64,000 nt of DNA, taken from the NCBI RefSeq assembly GCF_039535115.1, contig NZ_BAAAWO010000001.1, positions 992,001 to 1,056,000 of the forward strand, given 5' to 3'. Positions 19,294 through 31,303 of this stretch are shown here, piece after piece. Origin of the DNA: Paeniglutamicibacter sulfureus. Its GTDB lineage: Bacteria; Actinomycetota; Actinomycetes; Actinomycetales; Micrococcaceae. Positions within the stretch are counted from its first letter, which is position 1. Each line of letters starts with the position of its first letter. Under the pieces are notes generated by a model that was not told the DNA's origin, did no database searches, and was given only the letters and a program-made list of their open reading frames with translations. The translations under genes and the position numbers were made by a program.

Positions 19294-19607
19294 GGGCATT
19301 CCTCCTTGCGTGTCGATTCGCTCCTGGACGCCGGCTTCCCAGGTGGCGCAGGCAGGATCGTTCCTTCAACAATCCGTGCCATCTCCTGCCTACCATGGAC
19401 GTTGCAGGCGCCACAACGATTCGGCAGGCACACAGGAGGAAAGAGCAGCATCATGGTCCGGTACCGGCCGTGCCCTCGTAGGGAATCCTCCTTCGTGAAG
19501 CAGCCTTCCATCAACGACAATGCCCGCCCCGACAAACGTCGGGACGGGCATCGTCATGTCGACAACCAGCGGCTCGAGGCCGCGGTCACCAAGTGATTCA
19601 GCGTGCC
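19294..19607. other. Gap between the ThDP gene and ilvC
   Basis: About 310 bases holding the ThDP promoter side and the ilvC terminator hairpin. No gene seen. Confidence 0.4.
19520..19551 (-). terminator. Terminator after ilvC
   Basis: Fourteen-base arms ATGCCCGCCCCGAC/GTCGGGACGGGCAT with one G-U pair and a 4-base loop, about 60 bases past the ilvC stop. It has no long U-run. Confidence 0.75.
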
Positions 19608-20648
<1,041 letters not shown>

Positions 20649-20670
20649 TCAGTGTGAAGATTATTGCGTT

Positions 20671-21189
20671 TTAGGCAGAGACGGAACGCAGGGCGCGGTC
20701 CGACATCGATTTGGAGCCGCGTCCGACGGCAAGGGTGCCCGCCTGGACGATCTCGCGGATGCCGAACGGTTCAAGCACAGCGAGCAGTGCGTTGATCTTT
20801 TCGGCGTTGCCGGTGGCCTCAATGATGAGTGAATCGGTGGACACGTCCACCACGGAGGCACGGAAGAGGTCTGCGGCCTGGGTAACCTGCAGTCGGGTGG
20901 CCGCATCGGCTCGCACCTTGACCAGGATATGGTCACGCTGCACCGAAGCCTCGGGCATCAGCTCAACGATCTTGATGACGTTGATGAGTTTGTTGAGTTG
21001 CTTGGTGACCTGCTCGAGCAGGTCGCCTTCGGCGTCGACGACCACGGTGATCCGGGAAATTCCCTTGATCTCCGTGGGGCCCACTGCCAGCGAGTGGATG
21101 TTGAACGCGCGGCGGGCAAAAAGACTTGCCACGCGGGTCAATACGCCCGGTACGTCCTCGACGAGCACGGAAAGAGTGTGACGTGCCAT
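20671..21189 (-). CDS. ilvN: Acetolactate synthase small (regulatory) subunit
   Basis: Regulatory partner of IlvB that carries valine feedback. The 172 residues have an N-terminal ACT domain (LSVLVEDVPGVLTRVASLFARR, then FNIHSLAVGPTE) and the typical C-terminal ALS_ss domain (LEPFGIREIVQAG). It starts 6 bp after the ilvB stop, which indicates translational coupling. Confidence 0.97.
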   Translation of the reverse strand: MARHTLSVLVEDVPGVLTRVASLFARRAFNIHSLAVGPTEIKGISRITVVVDAEGDLLEQVTKQLNKLINVIKIVELMPEASVQRDHILVKVRADAATRLQVTQAADLFRASVVDVSTDSLIIEATGNAEKINALLAVLEPFGIREIVQAGTLAVGRGSKSMSDRALRSVSA

Positions 21190-21195
21190 GGGTTT

Positions 21196-23073
21196 CTAGT
21201 CCTCTTCTTCCCACTCGGGCGTCATGCCGCGAGCAATCTGGATCTGGTCGTTGCTCACGCCGGAGGGCACCATGGGCCAGACCATGGAATCGCGGGAGAC
21301 CACGAAGTCGATGATCACCGGGCGGTCATTGATTTCCAATGCCTGCTTGATGGTCGCGTCGATGTCCTCGTCGCGTTCGCAACGCAGCCCCACGCAACCA
21401 TAGGCGTCGGCGAGCTTGACGAAGTCCGGGACTCGCGCGGTGCCGTGGCCGGTGTTCAGGTCGGTGTTGGAGTAGCGGGAATCGTAGAACAGGGTCTGCC
21501 ACTGGCGGACCATGCCCAGCGACGAGTTGTTGATGATCGCGACCTTGATCGGGATGTTGTTGATGACGCAGGTCGCAAGTTCCTGGTTGGTCATCTGGAA
21601 GCAGCCGTCGCCGTCAATGGCCCAGACCACGCGGTCGGGGTTGCCGACCTTCGCGCCCATGGCCGCCGGAACGGAGTAGCCCATGGTGCCCAGACCCCCC
21701 GAGTTCAGCCAGGCATGCGGGCGCTCGTACTTGATGAACTGCGCCGCCCACATCTGGTGCTGTCCCACGCCCGCGACGTACACGGCCTCCGGGCCGGTCA
21801 GTTCGCCGATGCGCTGGATCACGTTCTGCGGCGCCGAGAGACCGTCGTTGGTTTCGGTGAAGCCGATCGGGTAGGTCTCGCGCAGCCGGCCGATGGTGTT
21901 CCACCAGGTCGACAGGTCCGGGGCGCCGGCATCGGCGAAGAGCGTGCGGCAGGCCTCGGTGAGCTCCGGGATGATTTCCTTGACCGAACCGACGATCGGG
22001 ATGTCGGCGGTGCGGTTCTTGGAGATTTCCGCCGGGTCGATGTCAGCGTGGATGACCTTGGCATTGGGGGCAAAGGTGTGCAGCACCCCGGTGACGCGGT
22101 CATCGAAGCGGGCGCCCAGGGTGATCAAGAGGTCCGACTGCTGCAGCGCGGTGACGGCGGAGACCGAGCCGTGCATGCCGGGCATGCCCACATGCAGCTC
22201 GTGGGAATCCGGGAAGGCTCCGCGGGCCTGCAGGGTGGTGACCACCGGGGCGCCGACCAGCTCGGCAAATTCCTTGAGCTCCGCCGAGGCGTGTCCCTTG
22301 ATCACGCCGCCGCCGACGTAGAACACCGGGCGGGAGGAGGCGGCAATGAGCTTGGCCGCCTCGCGGACCTGCTTGTTGTGCCCGCGCACCACGGTCTTGT
22401 AGCCGGGCAGGTCGATCTTCGGCGGCCAGGAGAACATCGCCTTGGACTGCTGGGCGTCCTTGGTGATGTCCACCAGCACGGGGCCGGGACGGCCCGTGGC
22501 GGCGATGTGGAAGGCGGAGGCCAGGATCCGCGGGATGTCCTCGGCCTTGGTGACCAGGAAGGAGTGCTTGGTGATGGGCATGGTGATGCCCACGATGTCG
22601 GCTTCCTGGAAGGCGTCGGAGCCGATGAAGGCGCTGTGCACCTGCCCGGTGATGGCAACCATGGGGACCGAGTCCATGTGCGCGTCGGCAATGGCGGTGA
22701 CCAGGTTGGTGGCCCCGGGGCCGGAGGTGGCGATGCACACCCCGACTTCGCCGGTGACCATGGCGTAGCCCTGGGCCGCGTGGCCCGAGCCCTGTTCGTG
22801 GCGGACCAGGATGTGGTTTATCTTGGTCGAGTCCATGAGCGAGTCGTAGGTGGGCATGATGGCCCCGCCCGGCAACCCAAAGACGTCCTTGACGCCCAAT
22901 TCTTCCAGTGAGCGAACAATGGCTTGTGAGCCAAGCATCTCGGTGGGAGCAATGATGTTGTTCGGGCCCTGTACCAGGCTCGATGCTTCCACGACGGAAG
23001 AGACAGCGGCATCCTTGCTACGGTTGGCGGGTTTGGCCGGCAGCGAGGGGCTGGCGGTGGTTCCGTTACTCAT
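21196..23073 (-). CDS. ilvB: Acetolactate synthase large (catalytic) subunit
   Basis: ThDP- and FAD-dependent condensation of two pyruvates, or of pyruvate and 2-oxobutyrate. The 625 residues include [15 protein letters not shown], the catalytic Glu in [14 protein letters not shown], and the ThDP motif [14 protein letters not shown](x)nNN. The start is the ATG at MSNGTTASP with AAGGA upstream. The frame is open 33 codons further but runs through the attenuator, so that stretch is leader. An extension of about 45 residues precedes the conserved domain. Expression is probably controlled by the leader-peptide attenuator upstream. Confidence 0.96.
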   Translation of the reverse strand: MSNGTTASPSLPAKPANRSKDAAVSSVVEASSLVQGPNNIIAPTEMLGSQAIVRSLEELGVKDVFGLPGGAIMPTYDSLMDSTKINHILVRHEQGSGHAAQGYAMVTGEVGVCIATSGPGATNLVTAIADAHMDSVPMVAITGQVHSAFIGSDAFQEADIVGITMPITKHSFLVTKAEDIPRILASAFHIAATGRPGPVLVDITKDAQQSKAMFSWPPKIDLPGYKTVVRGHNKQVREAAKLIAASSRPVFYVGGGVIKGHASAELKEFAELVGAPVVTTLQARGAFPDSHELHVGMPGMHGSVSAVTALQQSDLLITLGARFDDRVTGVLHTFAPNAKVIHADIDPAEISKNRTADIPIVGSVKEIIPELTEACRTLFADAGAPDLSTWWNTIGRLRETYPIGFTETNDGLSAPQNVIQRIGELTGPEAVYVAGVGQHQMWAAQFIKYERPHAWLNSGGLGTMGYSVPAAMGAKVGNPDRVVWAIDGDGCFQMTNQELATCVINNIPIKVAIINNSSLGMVRQWQTLFYDSRYSNTDLNTGHGTARVPDFVKLADAYGCVGLRCERDEDIDATIKQALEINDRPVIIDFVVSRDSMVWPMVPSGVSNDQIQIARGMTPEWEEED

Positions 23074-23112
23074 GGGGATATATCCTTCTCTATCTCTTCT
23101 AACCCTGCACAT

Positions 23113-23150
23113 AAAAAAACCCCAAAGGCACCTTGCGGCGAATGGGGTTT
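23113..23150 (-). terminator. ilvB attenuator terminator
   Basis: On the minus strand AAACCCCA ... TGGGGTTT closes a GC-rich hairpin and runs straight into seven U. It lies between the leader peptide and ilvB. A second hairpin at about 23164-23186 is the likely pause or alternative pairing. This layout is transcription attenuation. Confidence 0.85.
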
Positions 23151-23191
23151 GCGCGTCACCGAAGCCCTCCATGTTTCGGAGGGGCCCAAGC

Positions 23192-23233
23192 TCAGCGCTT
23201 GATAACTAGTAGTACTTCGGTGCGGATATGCAT
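23192..23233 (-). CDS. ilvBNC leader peptide (13 aa)
   Basis: Encodes [13 protein letters not shown], with seven of thirteen residues Ile, Val or Leu and five in one block (VLLVI). It ends in TGA 42 bases before the attenuator hairpin. Ribosome stalling when Ile, Val or Leu tRNA is uncharged would favour readthrough into ilvB. The same logic is known for corynebacterial ilvBNC. The ribosome site is weak. Confidence 0.85.
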   Translation of the reverse strand: MHIRTEVLLVIKR

Positions 23234-23306
23234 GTGTCCAGTTTGGTCGCCGCCAAAGCCAGAGTCAAACGCCCACGCCCACAATCTCACTATTTGAGAC
23301 TGTTGT

Positions 23307-23343
23307 CCGAAGGGTGGACGCTTTGGTGGCGTCCGCCCTTCGG
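23307..23343 (-). terminator. Terminator after ilvD
   Basis: Fifteen-base arms (23307-23321, 23329-23343) with one G-U pair and a 7-base loop, just past the ilvD stop. It separates ilvD from the ilvB leader transcript. Confidence 0.8.
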
Positions 23344-23356
23344 TTCAGGCTATGTC

Positions 23357-25060
<1,704 letters not shown>

Positions 25061-25177
25061 GCCCTTGATTGTATGGCTGAGAGGCACCGAGGCCGAACCC
25101 GTGACGGTGCACCGACATAATTCGCCGTGCGTAAACGGGACATGTGTTCGAAACCTCCATTGGATAGGGTGGAAGAC

Positions 25178-25645
25178 ATGGAGACACTCAATGTTGGATC
25201 CGACGACGTCCTCAAGCAGCTCTTGCACGAGGCTTTCGACACCCAGATCCCCAACTTCGGCAGCTACAACCTGGTGGCTGCCGTGGGCAGCTCCGGATCC
25301 GCGGGGCTGAAGGTGATCGGCTTCCGCCGCGAGCCGGCCGAACTCATTCTTTGCCCGCTGAATCCCGAAAACCTGCAGCCTACTGAGCGCGCGATATCGG
25401 TCAACAACACCAACGTCTCCCACGTGGCATTGGTCCTCGACGGCGGCTACGAGGTCGGCACCAGCACCGGACGCGTCTACCGCTTCAATGTCCCGGCCCG
25501 GCTGTCCCTGAATATCCCCGCGGTCGGGCACGAAGGCACGCGACAGCCGACTTCCGGCATCCTCGCCCAGGACGACGACGCGCAAGAATTCGCCGAATTC
25601 ATGAATGCGTTCATGGACAGTCTCGATCCCGCGATCACTCCGTAG
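25178..25645 (+). CDS. Hypothetical protein (155 aa)
   Basis: Unrecognised soluble protein, divergent from ilvD. The ATG has GGTGGAAG upstream. Composition is balanced and beta-rich ([34 protein letters not shown]), ending in an acidic helix. No membrane segment, signal or known motif was read. Coding character is good throughout. Confidence 0.8.
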   Translation: METLNVGSDDVLKQLLHEAFDTQIPNFGSYNLVAAVGSSGSAGLKVIGFRREPAELILCPLNPENLQPTERAISVNNTNVSHVALVLDGGYEVGTSTGRVYRFNVPARLSLNIPAVGHEGTRQPTSGILAQDDDAQEFAEFMNAFMDSLDPAITP

Positions 25646-25690
25646 GTCTGGCCCGCGGCCCGGAACTCAAGGGACCCGTTAATCGCCTCG

Positions 25691-26053
25691 TTAGAACTGT
25701 TCCCCCTCCGGGGCATCCGGCGGCAGGGGCCGGCCAAGGGCGTCAAGACCTCCGGCTTCCTGTCCTGCGGCATCGGTGGGTTCCTCAACCCGTGCACCAG
25801 CAGGAGTTTCCAGGTCTTCCTGCGCCGCCGCCCGGTCCTCCTCATTCAACGGAAGCGCATCTTGGGCACGCGCCTCGTTGCCGACCAAGGCGTCCGCTGC
25901 GCGATGTTCATCGCGCAGCGGGTCCATGGTGTCGAGGGTTCGCGGATCGTCGGAGGAGCCTTCCTGCACCGGCTGTCCGTCCCGGCCGTCCATGGGGTTT
26001 CCTTCTGCTTCTTCATCGCGGCCCGGTTCGCGTTCGGGGGTATTCAAAGACAT
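25691..26053 (-). CDS. Acidic, disordered hypothetical protein (120 aa)
   Basis: Very acidic, low-hydrophobicity protein rich in Glu, Asp, Ala and Pro, so probably unfolded and cytosolic. It contains RTLDTMDPLRDEHRAADALVG, which resembles TLDSFDPLRDAETLLDNG in the small protein at 56823-57011. It lies in a run of small stress-type genes. Function unknown. Confidence 0.75.
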   Translation of the reverse strand: MSLNTPEREPGRDEEAEGNPMDGRDGQPVQEGSSDDPRTLDTMDPLRDEHRAADALVGNEARAQDALPLNEEDRAAAQEDLETPAGARVEEPTDAAGQEAGGLDALGRPLPPDAPEGEQF

Positions 26054-26132
26054 GGTGAACTCCTCGTGCTGGGTAATGGCTGATTCCTGATACGAAAGGC
26101 CACGGGGCCTGCCGCGGGCCCGCGAGGCCGGG

Positions 26133-26396
26133 TTACATGGGTTCGTTGGTTGTCCCGCCCCTGGGGTTGTCGAGCATGCCGGGTCCCTTCAACGCCCGGT
26201 ATAGGCCGTATCCGGCCATCCCCAGGCCAATGAGGACGCCAATCCACATGGGGGTGTTAAGGCCCTCGCCAGGTTGCTTGCCCGCGATGATGAACAATCC
26301 AAAGACAATCACCAAGAGGACACCGGTGACCATGAGTGGGGCTCCCCTCCTTTGGAAGAAGGACTTCTTGCTGGGTTGTCCCGGCTGGGTGCTCAT
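26133..26396 (-). CDS. Small two-helix membrane protein (87 aa)
   Basis: Two membrane helices are clear: LMVTGVLLVIVFGLFIIAG (about 21-39) and MWIGVLIGLGMAGYGLYRAL (about 50-69). A basic N-terminus (KKSFFQRRG) predicts it is inside. No family recognised. It sits between the acidic protein and the isochorismatase-type gene on the same strand. Confidence 0.8.
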   Translation of the reverse strand: MSTQPGQPSKKSFFQRRGAPLMVTGVLLVIVFGLFIIAGKQPGEGLNTPMWIGVLIGLGMAGYGLYRALKGPGMLDNPRGGTTNEPM

Positions 26397-26435
26397 GTCA
26401 TGCTCCGTTCCTGTTCAGTGCTTCCAATGATTCGA

Positions 26436-27062
26436 CTACTTGGTGCCATGCCCCTGGACTTGCTTGGCCAGATGCCCCTCGTGGGCAGCAAGTAGGGATT
26501 CGGTGGTGATGATGTGTTGGCGGTACTCGGCTTGAAGCAGCCCCAAGGTGGATTTTTCGAAATCGGGATCGGATGAGGCAATGGCATCGGAAACCAACCA
26601 GACGCGAAGATCGTCGGCATAGGCATCCGCCGCGGTCGAAGCAATACATGTATGGGACGAGACGCCAGTCACAATGACGTACTCCACTCCACGCCGTCCC
26701 AGTTGCTCACTCAGGTCGGTCCGCCAAAAGGCGCTGTCTCGTCGCTTGAGGATCTCCTGGGAATCCTCGACATCGAGTCCCTTCAGGTTTTGCGCCTGTT
26801 CACTGCCCTCAAACAAAAAACCCTGGTCGTCATCGAGCATGCTCAGTGTCCAGGTGGTTTTGTCCCGCGCATGTTCGGTCCTGATATTGAAGATGGGCAT
26901 CCCCGTCGAACGCGCGAGCCGTGAGAGTTCGTTGCAATTTCGCACCAAGGACTCGCGGTGCCGGGCCAGCATCGGGTCTTCGAAGAAGGCGTTCTGCATG
27001 TCGACGATGAGCAGGGCTGTTCGCTCGGAAAGCGGCGGAAATTCTTGCACTGGCACTCCCAT
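26436..27062 (-). CDS. Isochorismatase-family cysteine hydrolase
   Basis: Cysteine hydrolase of about 208 residues. The catalytic triad candidates are visible: Asp in ALLIVDMQNAFFED, Lys near ILKRRDSAFWRTDL, and Cys in VSSHTCIASTAADAYADD. This family includes nicotinamidases and isochorismatases; the substrate is not evident. The ATG at 27062 has GAGG directly before it, so the GTG two codons later, with better spacing, may be the real start. Confidence 0.85.
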   Translation of the reverse strand: MGVPVQEFPPLSERTALLIVDMQNAFFEDPMLARHRESLVRNCNELSRLARSTGMPIFNIRTEHARDKTTWTLSMLDDDQGFLFEGSEQAQNLKGLDVEDSQEILKRRDSAFWRTDLSEQLGRRGVEYVIVTGVSSHTCIASTAADAYADDLRVWLVSDAIASSDPDFEKSTLGLLQAEYRQHIITTESLLAAHEGHLAKQVQGHGTK

Positions 27063-27537
27063 CCTCGGTGGTTCCGGGGTTTTGGACCTTGCGTCTACCG
27101 TAGGCCGGGCATTTGGTGCGCGCAACGTTTCCGACAGGTTGGGCAGCTTTGGCGAGCGTGCCGCCTACCCGTTACCCAACCACCACCGAGTCTCGCGGGA
27201 CGGCTAGTCCGCGCAAAACACAGGACAGACGAGGAATTGCTTGGGGTAATTTTCGGAGCAATTAGACAATTACCGAAGAAATGTCGTTGCGCGTGGATTA
27301 TGCAAACGGCATCCAGCCGGTCTTGGAATTGCTTGGGGAGCGGTGCTTCGGAAGAAAGAAGCATGACTGGATCCACGCTGGTGCCCGGTGCCCGGATCAA
27401 GCGTCGACCGATCCGGGGATTCCGATTTTCAGGGGTTGCATTTAGCTTCCTATCTGCACTTTCCTCGTTGTAGGGTCAAAGAGTGCATCGCCACAATGAT
27501 GCTGAAACTGGACCTTCATCCGAAAAGGAGAAAAGTT
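27063..27537. other. Gap between the isochorismatase-type and GlsB-type genes
   Basis: About 475 bases between divergent genes. Open frames here lack ribosome sites and protein-like composition. It should hold both promoters. Confidence 0.4.
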
Positions 27538-27798
27538 ATGGGTTTCATTGGTTGGATAGTTCTAGGGCTGATTGCCGGAGCCATTGCAAAGGCAATTAAA
27601 CCGGGTGACCAAGGTGGCGGCTGGCTCACCACCTTGCTTCTTGGAATCGTCGGCGCCGTTCTTGGCGGCTGGATCGGTTCGGCAATCTTCGGTGTTGGGA
27701 TCAACGAATTCTGGTCCCTCTCCACTTGGTTGCTGGCCATCGGCGGAGCGTTGCTTGTCCTGATCATTTGGGGCCTTCTGACGCGCAAAAGAGCCTAA
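27538..27798 (+). CDS. GlsB/YeaQ/YmgE-family stress membrane protein
   Basis: Eighty-six residues with three membrane helices: IGWIVLGLIAGAIAKAI, WLTTLLLGIVGAVLGGWIGSAIF and LSTWLLAIGGALLVLIIWGL, with the family loop KPGDQGGGW between the first two. AAAAGGAGAAAAGTT precedes the ATG. Members are induced by general stress; their biochemical role is unknown. It is followed by a good terminator. Confidence 0.93.
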   Translation: MGFIGWIVLGLIAGAIAKAIKPGDQGGGWLTTLLLGIVGAVLGGWIGSAIFGVGINEFWSLSTWLLAIGGALLVLIIWGLLTRKRA

Positions 27799-27810
27799 CC
27801 GCTGCACATT

Positions 27811-27842
27811 GGGGTTGCCTCGGCCAATGCCGGGGCAACCCC
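27811..27842 (+). terminator. Terminator after the GlsB-type gene
   Basis: Thirteen-base arms GGGGTTGCCTCGG/CCGGGGCAACCCC with one G-U pair and a 6-base loop, followed by TTCCTC. It lies 12 bases after the stop. Confidence 0.85.
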
Positions 27843-28023
27843 TTCCTCATGATCCCGAGTCCCTGTGCCAAGTCCAAGGCCCCGCGATGGCATTCTGCCG
27901 CTGGGGATATCCCGCGATTCCCCGCCGGGGCGGTCATTTCAGCCGACTTCGCCGAAGCCCGCGTTCGCCACGCCGGGGCGCTGTTCCCTTTACGCAGATC
28001 GCCAGAAGCCATACGCTCGCGTC

Positions 28024-28107
28024 ATGAAGACTCAATTTACGTTGTGGCTTGGAATGATTCTTAGCGGGCTGACATTGATGGCCATCGTCAGTTTTTCCGG
28101 GAGGTGA
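28024..28107 (+). CDS. Possible 27-aa membrane peptide
   Basis: Short frame coding one hydrophobic helix (TLWLGMILSGLTLMAIVSF). There is no ribosome site upstream. Its stop lies inside the GGAGG site of the next gene, which suggests translational coupling. It could be a real micro-protein or chance. Confidence 0.4.
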   Translation: MKTQFTLWLGMILSGLTLMAIVSFSGR

Positions 28108-28113
28108 TATTTG

Positions 28114-28791
28114 GTGTCAAAGGCAATCAGAAACCAAGCCCTCGGGATCGGTTTCGCTATTCTTTTCATCGGCGCCCTCATAGGTCAGTCTTTTGCGGGG
28201 CTTGCGGTGTACAACGACGACCAAACACTTCATGGGTCTTCCCCCGTTGGGTACTGGGACTTCGTCACCTCAAGCAATTTCGTCGTTGACGTCGCGGAAA
28301 ACTGGCAATCGGAGTACCTGCAGTTTTTCCTCTTCATACTGGCGACCGTGTGGCTTGTCCAGCGCGGGTCCCCGGAATCCAAAAAGCCAGGCGATGAGGG
28401 ACTTGACAGCGACGAGAACCAAATGGTGGGCCGTTTCGCCAAACCCAATTCCCCCAAGTGGGCAAAGGACAACGGCTGGCGGCGACACGTCTACTCCAAT
28501 TCCCTGCTCTTGGTCATGGGAACGGTCTTCCTGCTTTCATGGTGGCTGCAGTCAGTCGCCGGAACCGTGGTTTTCAACGCTGACCAGGTGTCCCATGGGC
28601 AGCCGGAAGTCGGATGGATCGAATACGCCACAAGCGCCGATTTCTGGGACCGGACGCTGCAGAACTGGCAATCCGAATTCCTCGCAGTCGGAAGCATGGT
28701 TTCCCTCTCCATCTACCTGCGACAGCGCGGTTCGGCTGAGTCCAAGCCTGTGGGCACCCCACATGACGAATCCGCCACCGAAGGGGAATGA
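28114..28791 (+). CDS. DUF6766-type membrane protein
   Basis: Membrane protein of about 225 residues with four helices in two similar halves. Each half has a helix, a loop with (Y/F)NxDQxxHG, WxxY/F and NWQSE(Y/F)L, then a second helix ending in (V/L)xQRGSxESK. GTG with GGAGGTGA 6 nt upstream is chosen; a TTG lies one codon earlier. It overlaps the next gene by four bases (ATGA). The family assignment is from memory of this repeated pattern. Function unknown. Confidence 0.75.
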   Translation: MSKAIRNQALGIGFAILFIGALIGQSFAGLAVYNDDQTLHGSSPVGYWDFVTSSNFVVDVAENWQSEYLQFFLFILATVWLVQRGSPESKKPGDEGLDSDENQMVGRFAKPNSPKWAKDNGWRRHVYSNSLLLVMGTVFLLSWWLQSVAGTVVFNADQVSHGQPEVGWIEYATSADFWDRTLQNWQSEFLAVGSMVSLSIYLRQRGSAESKPVGTPHDESATEGE

Positions 28792-29936
28792 CAACGTTGG
28801 CTGAACAACGCCTTTCCGAACGCCACCGAAGCGACCATGAAATACCGGCACAGCGGTCCCGGGCAGCAAAGGGCCCGAAGGCATCTGCGGTTGCCGTCTC
28901 CTTCTCAACACCGGCCATGGCTTCGCACCTGGAATGGAATCTGGCACCTGCTCTCATCAATGCCGCTCGCACGTGCGCCGGCGATCCGGAGCCAATTCTC
29001 GGGCTACTGGCCTCCTGCCCGGAGTCGCCACCCACTCCGGGCCAAGGGCGAACTGTCGCCCTGTGGGAGTTCCTGGCCACGCTGGCCAGCGTCGACCTCG
29101 CGGCCGCCCGAACGGTTGAGCCGCATCTGGACGCCGCGGCAATCCTCGCGCAGGCGGGACTCCCCTGGCCGGCCGGGTGCACCTGGGGAGTCTTTGCCGC
29201 CGAGGGCCGGCCCAAGCTTGTTGCCGCCGCCCCGGCACAACCGTCACGCCCCTGGGTTCTGGAAGGACAAAAGCCATGGTGCTCGCTGGCCGCGACACTG
29301 GACCGTGCCGTCGTCACGGCCCATGTCCCCGGCGGGCGCCGAGCCTTCATGGTGGACCTGAAGCAGCCTGGCGTGATCGCGCACCATGGTCACTGGGCCA
29401 GTCACGGCCTGAACAAGATCCACAGCGAGGCAGTGCAATTTAACGGTGCCCGCGCCTTTCCCATTGGTCCCACCGATTGGTACCTGGCCCGGCCCGGATT
29501 CGCCGTCGGGGGCGTCGGCGTCGCCGCCTGCTGGTTCGGCGGCGCAGTCGGGATCTTCCGCGACCTCTTCCGCTCCGCCCAGTCTCGCGAACCCGACCAA
29601 TTGGCCCTGGCTTGGCTTGGCGAAGCCGACCGAATGCTGGCCTCCGGGGCCGCCATGCTTCACCGCGCGACGCAGGAGGCCGACCAGGGAAGCCTCGACG
29701 AAGTTTCCGCCCAGCGGGTGCGTGGACAGGTGGCGGGGCTGTGCGAACGGATCATCGCCATTGCCGGACAGGCCATGGGACCCGGTCCCCTGGGCTTTGA
29801 CCACCAGCACGCCCGAAGGGTCGCCGATCTTGGAATCTATATCCGGCAACACCACGCCTCCCGCGATGACGCAGCACTGGGTGGGCTGCTGTTGAAGGCC
29901 CCCCAAGCGGCGGAAGGTGGTTCGCGCCCATGGTGA
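28788..29936 (+). CDS. Acyl-CoA-dehydrogenase-like protein
   Basis: Protein of 382 residues resembling the acyl-CoA dehydrogenase fold: helical N-terminal half, a beta-domain around LEGQKPWCSLAATLDRAVVTA, and a helical C-terminus (QVAGLCERIIAIAGQAMGPGPLG). The usual catalytic Glu/Arg motifs are not obvious, so dehydrogenase activity is uncertain. ATG overlaps the preceding stop by four bases and the 3' end overlaps the next gene by seven. It forms a tight cluster with a PIG-L/methyltransferase fusion and a GT2 enzyme. Confidence 0.75.
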   Translation: MTTLAEQRLSERHRSDHEIPAQRSRAAKGPKASAVAVSFSTPAMASHLEWNLAPALINAARTCAGDPEPILGLLASCPESPPTPGQGRTVALWEFLATLASVDLAAARTVEPHLDAAAILAQAGLPWPAGCTWGVFAAEGRPKLVAAAPAQPSRPWVLEGQKPWCSLAATLDRAVVTAHVPGGRRAFMVDLKQPGVIAHHGHWASHGLNKIHSEAVQFNGARAFPIGPTDWYLARPGFAVGGVGVAACWFGGAVGIFRDLFRSAQSREPDQLALAWLGEADRMLASGAAMLHRATQEADQGSLDEVSAQRVRGQVAGLCERIIAIAGQAMGPGPLGFDHQHARRVADLGIYIRQHHASRDDAALGGLLLKAPQAAEGGSRPW

Positions 29937-31303
29937 GCTTCACCCATCTGGACCCGGGCACCGAAGAGACCCTCTGGATGGAAGCCGGTGTGACGAAGTT
30001 GCCCGCGCTGGTCTTGGACGACATTGCCGGGGTGTCACGCCCACTGGTGGTGCTCTCCGCGCACCCGGACGACGAAACCCTCGGCGCAGCAGGCCTGATC
30101 CACCAGGCGTTGCGCGCCGGAGCGGCAGTCCACGTGATCGTGGCCACCGCCGGCGAGGCCTCCCATCCCGATTCGCCCACCCACTCGCCCGAACGCCTCG
30201 CCGGCATCAGGGTCGACGAACTGGCCCGGGCACTCGGGGAGCTCACTCCCCACTCCCCCGGCGCCGGCACCCTCACCTTCGAAACCCTGGGCCTGCCGGA
30301 CGGCCAGCTGGCTCAACACCAACCGGACGTCGAATCAGCCATCAGGAAGGCCACGGCAAACGGCCGAGTCATGCTGGTGGCTCCGTACCGCCACGACGGC
30401 CATACCGACCACGACGCGCTCGGTACGCTGGCGGCAAGCCTCGCCGAGGAGCTGGGCCACGGCCTGCTGGAATACCCCATCTGGTACTGGCACTGGGCCA
30501 CGCCGGAGCGGAACCCCGAGTGGGCGCACTGGAGATCCCTGAACCTGGACGTCGACACCACGCGGGCCAAGGCACGGGCCACCGCAGCCCACCGATCACA
30601 AGTGGCTCCGCTGTCCGATGCACCGCAGGACGCTGCCCTGCTTCAGGAAACCTTCATTCAACACTTCCAGCGCTCCGGTGAAACGTTCCGATTCACTCCC
30701 CCGGGACTTCGGGATTCCGCCACGGCATCCGCCACCTTTGACGGACTATATGAGCATCGGCCCGATCCATGGGACTACTTGGGAAGCGCCTACGAACGAC
30801 GCAAGCGCGCGATCACGCTCGCGTCGCTTCCCCGGTCCCGGTACGGCGCCGTCATGGAGCTCGGCTGTTCGATCGGGGTGTTGAGCCGGGACCTTGCACA
30901 ACGTGCCGACACCCTGCTGGCCGTGGATGCGAGCCGGGTTGCCCTGGAATCAGCCGCCGAGCGCATGGCCGGCTTCAACCACGTGGTGCTCCGGCACGCG
31001 GTACTGCCCCACGAGTGGCCCGATGTGAAGCCCGGATCCCAGGACCTGGTCGTGGTCTCGGAAATCGGATATTTCCTGGCCGCCGACGAACTTGACCTCT
31101 TGTACGCGCGTTGCCTCGAAGCGCTTTCCGCAGGAGGGCACCTGCTCCTGTGCCACTGGCTGCATCCGGTGCGCGGCTGGCCGATGGACGGCGCCCAGGT
31201 GCATGCCGCCGCGCAAGGTCTGGGCCTGAAGACCAAGGTGCTGCACCGGGAAACAGATTTTGTGCTGGAGGTCCTCGAAAAGCCAGGCGGGCACAATGGA
31301 TGA
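29930..31303 (+). CDS. PIG-L deacetylase / SAM methyltransferase fusion
   Basis: Two-domain enzyme of 457 residues. Residues about 35-235 are a PIG-L/LmbE-type zinc deacetylase: AHPDDETLGAAG gives the zinc-binding HPDDE motif and HDGHTDHDA the second zinc region. Residues about 285-455 are a class I SAM methyltransferase with VMELGCSIGVLSRDLA as motif I. It would remove an N-acyl group from an amino sugar and methylate the same or a related product. The substrate is unknown. It overlaps both neighbours, so it is part of a single operon. Confidence 0.88.
   Translation: MVSFTHLDPGTEETLWMEAGVTKLPALVLDDIAGVSRPLVVLSAHPDDETLGAAGLIHQALRAGAAVHVIVATAGEASHPDSPTHSPERLAGIRVDELARALGELTPHSPGAGTLTFETLGLPDGQLAQHQPDVESAIRKATANGRVMLVAPYRHDGHTDHDALGTLAASLAEELGHGLLEYPIWYWHWATPERNPEWAHWRSLNLDVDTTRAKARATAAHRSQVAPLSDAPQDAALLQETFIQHFQRSGETFRFTPPGLRDSATASATFDGLYEHRPDPWDYLGSAYERRKRAITLASLPRSRYGAVMELGCSIGVLSRDLAQRADTLLAVDASRVALESAAERMAGFNHVVLRHAVLPHEWPDVKPGSQDLVVVSEIGYFLAADELDLLYARCLEALSAGGHLLLCHWLHPVRGWPMDGAQVHAAAQGLGLKTKVLHRETDFVLEVLEKPGGHNG

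Noticed and set aside
20929..22911. 660-codon open frame on + across ilvN/ilvB
   Set aside because: Antisense to two securely identified genes. High GC removes stops from the opposite strand. The product is Gly/Val/His-rich with no motif.
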